From Motacilla alba alba (Eukaryota > Chordata > Aves > Passeriformes > Motacillidae), in NCBI RefSeq assembly GCF_015832195.1, contig NC_052027.1:4914649-4978648 (forward strand): 64,000 bases of DNA. Reading direction: 5' to 3'. Under the pieces are notes generated by a model. That model searched no databases. It was not told where the DNA came from and saw only the letters and a list, made by a program, of their open reading frames with translations. The position numbers were made by a program, and so were the translations under genes. Below are positions 11,601 to 21,032 of this stretch, in pieces (within the stretch, counting starts at the first letter, position 1; every line of letters starts with the position of its first letter).

Positions 11601-14600
11601 TAAGTAAAAACAATTGACATGTTGGATAAACAATCTCCAACCACATTACATAGCAGCAAAACACAGGAGAAGCTGAGGCTTCTCAGCTTCCCAGGAGAAA
11701 ATCCTGGGCAAGGGGATTGTTCCAGAAAATATGACAGTGACAGTTGGTTGTGCAGTTTTCTTATAGCAGGGTCAGGCTTTCAACATGTTGGTTAGAGACT
11801 TTACTGTGGGAAGCCAATCCATGGTGGAGAAGAAGAGATGCTAAGAATCTTAGAATGTTATCAAGAGCTCAATGTTTGTTTGGTGGGGCAGTGCAACCTT
11901 GAGAGAAAGATCCAAAGGAAACCTATCTTCCCATGTTCTTCTCCAAGATTTTTACTTGTGTAGACTTTCCCTTTCTAAAAGGAAAAGCCTGATGGAGAGT
12001 TCTCTGTTTACAAGCAGAGTTACTGGGATTCACACGTCTTTCATCATCAGTGTCAGCTGTGTGTATCTATGGCATTTGGACTCTTTATGAGCTAGAACAG
12101 CTCCATGGAGCACATCAATAGCAGTAGGTTTGCAGGTGATTGAGGGAGCCCTCCCATAATCATTACCAGATGTGTGTTTGTGACCTTAGCTCTGTGTGTC
12201 CCTGTCACAGATTAACCTTGCTCAGCCTGGCAGATTATTATAAAGCAGATCTCCTACTGTTGCAGCCAATACAAAATTCAGCCAAACTCAGTTCTGTGCA
12301 TTGCCAATACTCTGTGAGGAAACATAAGGCGGGATTTGTGTTGTGCTTGGACTGGGGAGGCAGCTGACCTGTCCTTGCGTGCTCTCCCCAGCTCTGTGTG
12401 TATATCTGTGAGACTTGCCTTTAACCAGCCAACATCTGTGTTGTTCTAGGCCAGATGTTTCCCCACACCACTGCCGGCAGCGCAGCGGAAGTCTGGAATC
12501 CCAGACCCACCTGCTGTCCGAGACTCCTGCTGAAAAGCCAGCCTTCTCCCTCTCCAAGTCCCAGCGGAGCAGCAGCACCGAGATCCTGGACGACGGATCG
12601 TCCTACACCAGCCAGTCAAGTGCAGAGTATTACTGCGTGACACCCACTCCCAATCCCTATTACACCACTCAGACTCTCGACAACAGGACCAGGGGTCGAA
12701 GACGCTCAAAGAAACACAACATTTCTGCTGCAAGTTCAGGAAGCATGCCAAACCTGGCCCATAAGGACGTCCGCAGCGGTGTCTTCCACAAAAATCATGA
12801 GCAGCCTTCCTCTAATTACTATATTTCTGGGTACTCCCCCTACACCGAGCCTGACGTTTATTACAACGGGGGCTACGTTTATGAGAGTGACACGGAGGGG
12901 CAGTACAGTGTCAACCCCTGCTACCGCTCATCGGCGCATTACGGATACGAGCGGTACCGGGAACTCCGCTCCTACCACGAGGACGAGGTGGACAGAGTTC
13001 CGCACAACCCCTACGCAACCCTCAGGCTCCCCAGGAAGCAAGTGGCTAAAACGGAGCACATAACCAAAAACATTCACAAGGCCTTAGTAGCAGAGCATCT
13101 GCGGGGCTGGTACCAGCGTGCCTCCAGCCAGAAGGAGCAGGGTCACAGCCTGCAGGCAGGCTTTGAGTCGGACAGAGGATCTCAGAGGAGTTTGGGCTTT
13201 GCTGGTCTGCAGACGCCGTGCTCGCCGAGCAGTCGGGTGTCGTCTTTCTCTTCGGGTAATGTCTGATTTCATCTGTGCTGAGTGTTTTTCTAAGTCCCTG
13301 CTGAGCTGTCAGCTCTGCCCCCTGTCACTGCCTCAGTGAAGTCAGCAGAGCTCTGTCCTGAAAGGTGGATGAGGAGCCAAGGAGGATCTTGTTCTGTGCT
13401 TGGAAGGAAAGTCTTCCTTGTTATCTTCTCCTCAGGGTAAATCAGCCTTTTGCTCTTTGTGTGAACACAGTAACCCAGAGAAGGACAAAGAGCATTTGAG
13501 TCTGACAGGTGTATTTAGCAACTAGAAGGAGCGTACAAAGCTTCATGCCATGTGAATACAGTGGCTGTGATGGCTTCCAAAATACAGTGAGCATCACTGA
13601 CTGTGTCAGAAAGCACTTTAAGAGCTCCAGAATACCACCTGTACAGTGCTTGCCTCCCTACAGGGCTTGTAAATCATATTTTGTGTTTGCATTATCTGCG
13701 CGTGTCCTGCAAAACCCCATAGAGGTCACTGATGAGAATTGTCTTGTTTGCCTCAGCTGATTTAGCTGAAGAAAGGTGTAATTTGTTGTAATCCTTTTTT
13801 TAATTCCAGCATCTTCTACAAACACTGCTGGGAACTGGAGAACCCCCCTTGCACTGGGACTTTCAGACTACGATACGTTGTCTCACTCCTCCTACGCCAG
13901 CTGTTACGGGAATGTTTATGGCAACCTTCCTTTGCAGAGCAGGTGAGTAGAATATATGAAGATTTTCTGCCCTTCCTCCTGCATGTCACAGGCTCTCAAA
14001 TCTTCTGAGCAAATCAGCTTGATTTCAAAGAGCCAGGATGGAGAGTGTTTATGGAATTGGTGTTGTGAGGGCAGGTTTTCTGTGTGGAGCAGATGAGCTG
14101 TACCACCACTAACTGTACCCCAGCACTGAAGGAAGTGGGGAGCAGTCACAGTGAAGGATGAACTCATTGGTTGCACATCTTTTTCCTGTGGCTGGTGCAG
14201 GACAATCAAACATCCTGCACTCCCTGGTAGCTGTGATGCTCTGAGTGTTGCAGGCAGAGCTCACAGTGAGCCCAGTCCCTTCTGTGATGGTGGGACTCTC
14301 CTGAACCCCATCAGCATTTTCCCCAAGACACAGTCCTGTTGGGTTCCTGAAGCTGCAGTGCTTGTGCTGATAAACTTTTGGAAAAACAGGAGAGTTGTGG
14401 TTTTTTTTGGCAAAACAACCCTCTCCAGCCTCATGTCTGAGGTGGTGCCAGCTCTGCCAGGTGCATCTCCCTTGGCAGAGCTGAACCTGGGAGCCATGGG
14501 GGATGTGCTGCTGTTGGCAGACACCCCCTGCTTGTGGGGGCTCTCCCAAGGGCTGCAGAGAGCCCAGGCTCTGCTTGGTCCTTGCAGGAAATCCTGCAGC

Positions 14601-15606
14601 TCTCGCTGCTTCTGCGTGGCATTTCGGATGTGTCCCCCCCACTGCAGAACACTTGGCTGTGAGGACAGAAAGCTCCTGCCCTGGGGAATGACTCTGCCCC
14701 CACAAATGCCATCACATTTAAATACACTTATGCTCAGTGTAATAAGTACCCCACGTGTGCCTCCTGCTTTGTGGGTTGCAGTTTGTGCTTGCTGCCAGAC
14801 CGACTTGTGTGAAAATACTGAATTTTTAATTCTGTTTGTTTTAAAATAAATGAAAGTGTAAGGGAATACATAAAAGCTGCTGCTAGATCCTTTTTTTTTT
14901 TTTTTCTAAGCTAAGTGCTATGGGCTGTTTTACTGAAGTGATTTAAAATATCTATGGCAACAGTGTTTAAAAATACTGTTTCTACTAATTTTTTAATTTC
15001 TCATAATTGAGCTTTGGAAATTCTGCTTGTATTAGCAGCTTTATCTAAATGAGGTTCATCAGCTATTAATTTTCCACATTCTGAATCACTTGTCTGATTG
15101 TTCATCTGCTTTATTTTCTGCTTTAATGTGATCAAGGCAAACAAGCAATCTGTACAGCCAACAGTCTTGACAGAGCTCTAGGCCAGGTTGGAGGGGGCTT
15201 GGAGCAACCTGGTGTAGTGGAAGGTGTCCCTGCCCAGGGCAGGGATGTTGGAACAAGATGAGCTTTAAAGTCCCACCAAGCCAAACCAGTCTGCGATACT
15301 ACGACAGTTTTGAGCAGCTGGGATTGCTCTTGCACACAACTTTACTGATCACAGCACAAAAAACGGGTTTGTGCTTGGAGGCAAACCCAAAATAACCACC
15401 ATAACTCTGAGCCCAAGGGAGGTGCATGAGTTTAAGGGCCTGGGGAGGACCCTCAGCTGATGCTGGTGCCGTGTCTGTGTTGCAGGACCTACGTGGAGCC
15501 GAGCCAGCTGGGTGGGGACGCGGAGGATGGCTTGGAGGCAGAGCTGCCCAGCAGTGAGCAGAGGCTGTTCTGGCACGAGGACTCCAAGCCTGGGACGCTG
15601 GTGTAG
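2544..15606 (+). CDS. FRMD4B: FRMD4B (FERM domain-containing 4B), 3' part, 12 coding exons
   Basis: Scaffold protein (also called GRSP1) that binds cytohesin ARF exchange factors and acts at epithelial junctions (family knowledge). Coding exons: 2544-2620, 3029-3167, 3667-3808, 3939-4072, 4162-4281, 5520-5748, 8371-8427, 9881-10028, 11142-11267, 12450-13255, 13810-13942 and 15486-15606. They total 2232 nt, 743 codons plus TAG, with all phases compatible and all borders GT-AG. The first two exons hold the end of the FERM domain (the motif [14 protein letters not shown]). Exons D to F hold the CUPID/DUF3338 region, Lys/Glu-rich and coiled-coil-like, which binds cytohesin. The rest is Ser/Tyr-rich and low in structure, ending in the family C-terminus [17 protein letters not shown]. 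The paralogue FRMD4A differs clearly in the tail, so FRMD4B is the better name. Human FRMD4B is about 1030 residues, so roughly 290 N-terminal residues lie upstream of the window. Confidence 0.96.
3029..3167 (+). CDS. FRMD4B: FRMD4B coding exon B (end of FERM domain)
   Basis: The acceptor CTCCTCAG ends at 3028. A second CAG a few bases downstream would break the frame, so 3029 is chosen. Donor is GTAAGT at 3168. Encodes [13 protein letters not shown], then [20 protein letters not shown], the terminal helix of the FERM C-lobe. Ends in phase 0. Confidence 0.93.
3667..3808 (+). CDS. FRMD4B: FRMD4B coding exon C
   Basis: Acceptor CTTCAG and donor GTAATA; 47 codons plus one base. Encodes [20 protein letters not shown] and a Ser/Gly-rich end (NGSLISSG). 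This is the linker between the FERM domain and the coiled CUPID region. Confidence 0.93.
3939..4072 (+). CDS. FRMD4B: FRMD4B coding exon D (start of CUPID/DUF3338)
   Basis: Acceptor TTTTCCAG and donor GTGAGA. Dense Lys/Glu/Leu sequence with heptad-like spacing ([20 protein letters not shown]), then KKICLREA, a conserved mark of the FRMD4 family cytohesin-binding region. Confidence 0.93.
4162..4281 (+). CDS. FRMD4B: FRMD4B coding exon E (CUPID)
   Basis: Exactly 40 codons, phase 0 at both ends. Encodes [12 protein letters not shown] and [12 protein letters not shown], shared by FRMD4A and FRMD4B. Only 89 bases of intron separate it from exon D. Confidence 0.93.
4282..5519 (+). other. FRMD4B intron E-F
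   Basis: 1.24 kb of unique-looking intron. No repeat family, RNA gene or extra exon recognised. Confidence 0.6.
5520..5748 (+). CDS. FRMD4B: FRMD4B coding exon F (CUPID)
   Basis: Acceptor TTTGCAG and donor GTGAGA; 76 codons plus one base. Encodes [19 protein letters not shown] and the basic coil [20 protein letters not shown], the second half of the cytohesin-binding region. Confidence 0.93.
5749..8370 (+). other. FRMD4B intron F-G
   Basis: 2.6 kb of intron with only small features: a (CATC) tetranucleotide run near 6652-6668 and A-rich patches near 8145-8160. No exon with family similarity seen. Confidence 0.6.
8371..8427 (+). CDS. FRMD4B: FRMD4B coding exon G (short)
   Basis: A 57-nt exon, phase 1 in and 1 out, so skipping it would keep the frame. 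Encodes [19 protein letters not shown]. Donor GTATGA is weak after +3. A CR1 insertion begins about 75 bases downstream. Confidence 0.92.
8504..8650 (+). mobile_element. CR1 LINE 3' end fragment
   Basis: Matches the familiar CR1 3' tail: CCCTGGAGGTGTTCAAGG, then a GGCTGGACAGGGC block, GAGCTTTAAGGTC, and the terminal octamer-like ATGATTCTATA. It is 5'-truncated, as usual for CR1, and lies in sense in the FRMD4B intron after exon G. It is diverged, so old. Confidence 0.88.
9881..10028 (+). CDS. FRMD4B: FRMD4B coding exon H
   Basis: Acceptor TTTCCAACAG and donor GTAGGC. Encodes a Ser/Pro-rich segment and the conserved stretch [20 protein letters not shown]. Confidence 0.92.
10471..10633. repeat. 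Dispersed duplication, copy 1
   Basis: About 163 bases that recur at 11989-12142 in the same orientation. Shared words include AAGCAGAGTTACTGGGATTC, ATGAGCTAGAACAGCTCC and AGGTTTGCAGGTGATTG. By eye the copies agree at roughly 85 percent, with one gap of about 6 bases. The family is not one I recognise. Confidence 0.75.
11142..11267 (+). CDS. FRMD4B: FRMD4B coding exon I
   Basis: Acceptor TTTGCTGCAG and donor GTAAGG. Encodes [15 protein letters not shown] and [20 protein letters not shown]. The solo LTR at 11384 starts 116 bases past this exon. Confidence 0.92.
11384..11742 (-). mobile_element. Solo LTR of an endogenous retrovirus (songbird type)
   Basis: On the minus strand it starts TGTCACTGTC and ends AATTCAACA, giving TG...CA termini. 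It is flanked by GTTGGC (11378-11383) and GTTGGT (11743-11748), a target duplication with one mismatch. Read on the minus strand it has a CCAAT word (GACCAATCA), a TATA-like TTTAGTATAG, then AATAAA (about 11450-11455) before a short U5, the U3-R-U5 order. An imperfect (TTCTA) run lies near 11458-11477. The sequence resembles an LTR I know to be common in passerine genomes, but the family name would need a repeat search. No internal retroviral genes are present. Confidence 0.8.
11989..12142. repeat. Dispersed duplication, copy 2
   Basis: Second copy of the segment at 10471-10633, same orientation, about 1.5 kb away. FRMD4B exon I and the LTR lie between the copies and neither is duplicated. 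The similarity stops abruptly on both sides. Confidence 0.75.
12450..13255 (+). CDS. FRMD4B: FRMD4B coding exon J (large, Ser/Tyr-rich)
   Basis: Largest exon of the gene, 806 nt. Encodes [34 protein letters not shown], a Tyr-rich stretch with repeated SGYSPY and GGYVYE type motifs, [14 protein letters not shown] and [20 protein letters not shown]. The many Ser and Tyr residues suggest a phosphorylated, disordered region (inference). Confidence 0.95.
13810..13942 (+). CDS. FRMD4B: FRMD4B coding exon K
   Basis: Acceptor AATTCCAG and donor GTGAGT. Encodes [20 protein letters not shown] and [11 protein letters not shown]. Joins exon J through a split Ala codon. Confidence 0.92.
13943..15485 (+). 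other. FRMD4B intron K-L
   Basis: Holds a CR1 fragment at 15178-15305 and a T run at 14890-14905. Long open frames run on both strands around 14109-14849. They have no family resemblance and lie in GC-moderate intron, so I treat them as chance. Confidence 0.6.
15178..15305 (+). mobile_element. CR1 LINE 3' end fragment
   Basis: CR1 tail words in order: GGCCAGGTTGGAGGGGGCTT, GAGCAACCTGGTGTAGTGG, AAGGTGTCCCTGCCC, then GATGAGCTTTAAAGTC and a decayed CTGCGATACTACGACA end. 5'-truncated, in sense in the last FRMD4B intron. Confidence 0.87.
15486..15606 (+). CDS. FRMD4B: FRMD4B last coding exon
   Basis: Acceptor GTTGCAG. 40 codons plus TAG, ending [19 protein letters not shown]1 fragment in the intron ends about 180 bases before it. 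Confidence 0.94.
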
Positions 15607-17200
15607 CCCCCGTGCAGTCCCTCATTCCTACCCCTGCGTGCCTTGCACAGAACGCCGCCACTCCGAGGACGACCTCGGGTGCAAATTGCGAAAGGAACAA
15701 AAAGAGGAAGCAGGCTGTTCTGCTGGGAAAGGTGGAATTCAGCAGTAAGAGGGACTGTAGCAAACTGACAACATCCTACCACGAATGGTGTTTCTTTGTG
15801 AATCCCTACAGCCCAGGGCAAGCCACAGTTCATCCGCGACCAGATGCAGCACTTGGTTGAAGTATTTATATTTAGCAAGCACTTTTTGGGAAGATTGGAA
15901 GGTGTTGAAGGCAAACCTCAGAGGAAAAAAAATGTGAAAAGGAGACTCTTATGGAAAAACCGGGAATTATAAGAGCACAAGTCTGATGTCTGAAAGAAGA
16001 AGAAAAAAACCCGAAAATTTATTCTGCCATGGCTTATGAGGACCTGGAAGAGGTTTCATAGGCTTATGAAGGATAGATCTGTGTGTGTGAGTGAGGCAAA
16101 GGATGACTGAATCAGTGTTGGAACATTACTTGAAGGAAGGCTGGAGTTTTTTTATTATGGAGGTTTGAATGAGTCTGTCCAGTTTTTGGGGTGTTGTTAA
16201 GAGTGTTTGTTAGCACCACAAGCAAGTTCTGGAAAGAAAAAAAATTTGCTGACGCATACATCATGTAAAACTATTAGCTAGTTGTGGATTTGGAAACAGA
16301 AGCAGTGAACTTTGAATTCTCTTTTCCATGATAAAACACAATTAATAACAGCCCATTTAATGACCTTTCCATGGTACAACTTCACTGTGTGGAGGAGTAG
16401 GTGAATTTTCACCGTGGCTGCACGGTGCCCCCTGTTCAGCGGGCGACAGTGACACGTTGCTGTGCCACAGTGGGTCAGGGATCCACGGTGGGGAGCCCCT
16501 GGGAACAGTTTGGTAGCAGTGGCCAGTATTTTAAGGTGGCTGCAAACACAAACAGCCAAGTGGGTGCCTTAAAATGAGGGGCATTAGGATTGTACCGCGA
16601 GTCACCTGAACTGCCAGGTGCATTGCAGAGTCACTGAGTGACAGGACAGCGTTTTCACAGGACCATTTGTGTAGGAAAAAAAAACCACGTGACTGCAGTC
16701 TTGATTTAAGAGGGATAAACCTACCTCAGGTCATCCATCTGTAGGAACAAACTGGCATGGAGTTATCCTGCCTGATTCCTGATGACTCGTCTGCATATGG
16801 TAAAATCTCTCTCGTTTCTCAGCTGTACTGTGCTTCAGGATTCCAGAAATGGTGCTCTTTTGTTCTTTTATACAGAAGATTAGTTACTCCTTGTTCATAT
16901 TGTGAATAGAAAGGTTTCTGATAAACTTTTTTGATGTTTTTTACCAGTATTCCAGAGCATGTAATATATACAGAAGGACACACTTGTTAAGCTGGTACTT
17001 AGTTGTTTGTATTATTAGAGTCGCAATTTGGAATTAAACAAACAAAAAACAAAATAAAAAATAACTTATTTCCTTGGTTTTGCATATTTGTATAGCCTTC
17101 TAGATATGCGAAAGCTCTTTTTGCTTATTCTTTTACTACTCCTGAATTTTTTAGACCTATTATTTTGTATAGGTCAATAAACTAAAAAGTGTGCTACCAA
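15607..17200 (+). other. FRMD4B: FRMD4B 3' UTR
   Basis: Non-coding sequence after the TAG. It becomes AT-rich towards the end, as vertebrate 3' UTRs do, and finishes at an AATAAA near 17176. The end at about 17200 is inferred from the signal. An A-rich stretch with overlapping AATAAA-like words near 17040-17065 could give a slightly shorter form. Confidence 0.7.
17176..17181 (+). terminator. FRMD4B polyadenylation signal
   Basis: Canonical AATAAA, 1.57 kb after the stop codon, followed within about 50 bases by T-rich and TGTTT-type sequence. Cleavage expected near 17195-17200. Confidence 0.65.
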
Positions 17201-20200
17201 AATCACTTCAGCATTCCTCCTGTTTCTCCTTGAGTGTTTGGGATAGTGCAGTGTGTGTTATTTCAGGGCTTTGAAGTAAATCACCGTGGTCTGATATCTT
17301 TTGGGCTGTGGTGTTGAGTGGGGTGCAGTGTGTCAGTGGTCTCATCTGAAGGAAGGGGTCAGAGATCCCAAAACATCAGAATATTAGGAAAAAATCAGAA
17401 TTTCTGCTTCTCCATCAGCTGTACTGAGGGAGCCAAGCTGGGCTCTCTCAGCATCCCTCCAGTGTTACAGAGACAGAGGTGTCCTTGTGTTGTTGAAAAT
17501 GCTTCTTGCTCATCTGTCCTTGCACCTAGGAATTGCCACAGCCTTTCCCATTTGGAACATGGCTTTTGGGGTTTGTGTTGCTCGAGTCCTGGGTCCTCTT
17601 TGGAGTTAGTGCCCCCTGAGGCACCCACCTGTCTGTAAAAGTGACTTGGGTTTCAGATGTACAACTGCTTCTGCAGCCTGGTCACCCAGTAGTTGAGATT
17701 ATTCATTCTCACTCTCCTCTCTTCAACTCTCTTAATTCTCTACTTTTTGAGGTGTCCATAAACTTCACAACCACCACCGAATTTTATTCTTATTTCCAAG
17801 TTGCTGGTGAAACTAGGTGTTTAAAAAAAAAACTGCAGATGTGCCCATTAAAACTACCCCCATGCCACTGTACTTTTGCATTTCTCCAGGCAGCATTTGA
17901 GGTTTGTCTGCTGGCAAGTTCTTCATGCACTGACTGCTCCCTCCTGCTACAAGCCACCAGTGCTTTGAGCAGGAAGCTGAGTGGTCCCAAGTCCAGTTCC
18001 TTACCCAGAGCTCATGGAATCAGCACTATCAAAGCTTTTCCTACAAAAAGGAAATGAGATGTGTAACAAGGCTTGTTCCCCATTCAAAGCTTTGTTTGCA
18101 ATCCTTTGTTTTAGTGCTGTACCCACAGAGTTCTGTGCTGGCTTTTCCATCAGCATTCAGGATTTAGCTCAGCCCAACACATCCATGCTGGCACTCAGCC
18201 TGGCATCCTGGCCAACTGGGACAGAACCAGGGTGATTTTGGATGAAGTTGTTGAGAAGATGGGGATTTGAGGTGGGTTTGGGTTGAGGATGGTCTGCTGT
18301 ATTGTGTGTAAAACCTCCAGGGCCAGAGTTCAGAGCCTGGTTGCAGTTTCCAGTTAGCAAGAGCCAAGCGGAGGAACTGGAAATGGAGGAGGGGTGGTGG
18401 AGCTGTAGCTCTCAAGCCCCTCTTGTCATTCTCCACATGCCTGGCTCTGCAAGGGTTTTGTTTTTAGAAACTTCTATGAAGGGTGGAAATACAAAGTGAA
18501 GAAGGAGGCCCAGAAGAAGAGAATAAGAATGTCCAACTTTTCTCAGATGTTGATTAGGGTCAGTCTTTCCCAGGGAGGGAAAGGGAGACCATGATGTCTC
18601 TGTGGCATCTCCTGCCTATCAAGGGAGCTGCTGCTGCACTCTGTTGTTGCCAGTTGTTCCCTAGGACCTTTAACTTTGACCTTTGCAGATTCCCAGCTTG
18701 CTTTGTTGCGTTTCTGGAGTGACATTTTGATGCAGATGTACAACTGTTCACAGAAACAACTGCAGCTGAGGAGGTAATAAAGACATACTTGTAATCATTA
18801 TCTTATTTGTTCACAGCTGAAATACAAATTGCCTGTGCTTTGTTTGAATTCCTATCTCATCTGTGTGTAGCTGTTTAACCACAGCCTGCCTCTCCAGGAT
18901 ACTGAGGACATCTAGTGCCTGACAGCAGTTGAGGAGAGGAGCATTCCTGCCTCTTGGGCTCCTCTGGAATCCTTCCTGACCCTTCCAGTGTGAAGAAATA
19001 TCTAGAAATGCTTATTTGGTAATATCACAACAAAGCCAGGAGGTGAACAAGGTGAAACACCAGACCCACAGGGTTGGATTTTACAAACATCTCTCTCTTC
19101 ACAAGGTAGATGCTGCTGATGGGAGTGTGGAGAGGAAATAAAACCCTACAATCTGTGTGTAGTAGAGTAATTTTGAGTGCTTTGAGTTAAAAAGAAGACC
19201 CCCAGTCCTTGCCAGGAATCCTTAAAAAGGAATTTGGGCACTGAGCTAAAATAAGCCATGCCTGATATTTTTAATTACTGTCTGCTTCTTCTCTGCTGTT
19301 TTGAACAGAAATACTGAGATATGGGAGGACAAGCACTGATGGGAGTTGCCATGAGCCCCGTGGGAGGCTGGTGTTGGACATTCCTCCAGTGCAGGGACCA
19401 GGAAGGATGAGGCTCAGGCCAGGAGCCCCTTCCCCAACACAGGAAAATCTTTTAAGACCACTAATCTTTAAAATTCACCTGACTATACTTACATGAAACT
19501 TTTTGGCCAAGGTGACTCAGTATGTGACTCTTGCAGGTTTCTGCTGACTTCTTCCTTATGGTCTTGGGCTTGCTCAGCTGAAGTGTGAAGAATGCAGCAG
19601 CAATGTTTGTAGCTCCTGTGTGGATGAGAAGCCTCCACCATGACCCAGCCCGTCCCAAAACGTGTGTAGGAAATCCTATAAACACTGAAGGTTTGCTCCA
19701 TCTTCTGGGCTTTGGGATCATTGCAGGAGAGCTGCTCCTGAGCCTGGGGGGAAGCTCCCTGTGCTTGCCTGGCACTGTCTGGATATGTTCACACTACTCC
19801 TGGGAAGATTTCTGCATTCTACACTACTCTTCCATCTCCTTTGTACTTTTCTGCCATATTTAATAAATTTCTAAGGTGTAAAGCTGACAGTCTCAGCTAC
19901 AGCAGGGCCTCACCTGCCGAGTAGTGAAATCTCTCTCAGTAAAATCTCTCCCAGGGCAGGATATAACATCAAAGTTTTTACCCTGTGCTCTGCTGGAGCA
20001 AATGAAGCCTGAGGTGACGTTTCCTCCTTGGGAGAAGGGGCAGTGTGACCTGTGATCAGTGCTGGTAGCCCAGGAGGACACATGCCACAAAGGCCAGGGC
20101 CTGAATGACACAGAAGCAAAACTCCTGACAAGAAGCAGCTCCTTGCCATCTCCCCTCCTTGGTTATCCCTGTCTGTCCCCAGTGATGAAGGGAATCACCG

Positions 20201-20855
20201 TAAATCCTTCAGCAAGTCCTTGACTGCAGAGGGATGTGCCCTGCCTCCCTGGACATCTCCTGCCCTGTTGCAGCACAGCAGGAAGGAGCCTCAATTTCTA
20301 TTTAATCGTTAGAGTGCCATCAAAGAGCTGCAGATGGAGAATTTGCAGCCAGCCAGGGCTCAGCTGGAGTAACTCTAGAAGAAATCCTTGCACCTGCTGC
20401 CAGCCTGGGGTTAGGGAAGGACGTGCCCCATGTGTACAGAACGAGGTGGCCGTGTGGCCTTTGCAGCATCACTGCCTGTGGGCACATTTTGGTGGCAGGA
20501 GGACACAAGTTGTGGGGCTGTGATAGATTTGGATGCTGTAAAAGAAAGATACGCCCTATTTCAGTGTGTAGGGTGGCATTGTTTCCTAGGATGACTTTGT
20601 TTCTCATCTGATCTGCTTATGCTGAATTCAGTGTTTCATACAAATGTGGAGGAGATTGCTCCTTGCAAGGGTTATGGTGTTGCTTCTTGAAGAATCCTTG
20701 ACATTGTGTTACTGCAGTTCTGATTTAATAGTGCTGCCAGGCAACATTGGGAGTGAAAATACAGATTTGGCCTAAAAAGAGAGGGTGCATTTCAACATTT
20801 CATTCTAGCCACTGCTTTTAGCATGAGGCTTTCTTCACTCCTGGATTTGGGTTTC

Positions 20856-21032
20856 GGGTGGGTTTTTTTTGGTTTTTTGTTGTTGTTGTGGGGGTTTTTT
20901 TTTGTTTTGTTTTTTGGGTGGGGTTTTGGTTTTTTGTTGTTGTTTGTTTGGTTTGGTTTGGTTTTTTTGTTGCTTTGGTTTGGTTTGGTTTTTGTTTGGG
21001 GTTTTTTGGGGGTTTTTTTGTGTTTTTTTTTT
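20856..21032. repeat. Low-complexity G/T-only tract
   Basis: Of 177 bases on the plus strand, all but one (C at 20973) are G or T, built from GGTTT, TTGTTG and GGGGTTTT words. The lack of A removes all plus-strand stop codons, so the open frames here are artefacts. Several G3-5 runs could support G-quadruplex or R-loop formation (inference). Confidence 0.9.

Noticed and set aside
14109..14849. Overlapping long open frames, 232 codons (+) and 198 codons (-), in an FRMD4B intron
   Set aside because: Both strands open together, sequence low in structure and without family resemblance, no splice or promoter context. Best read as chance in a GC-moderate stretch.
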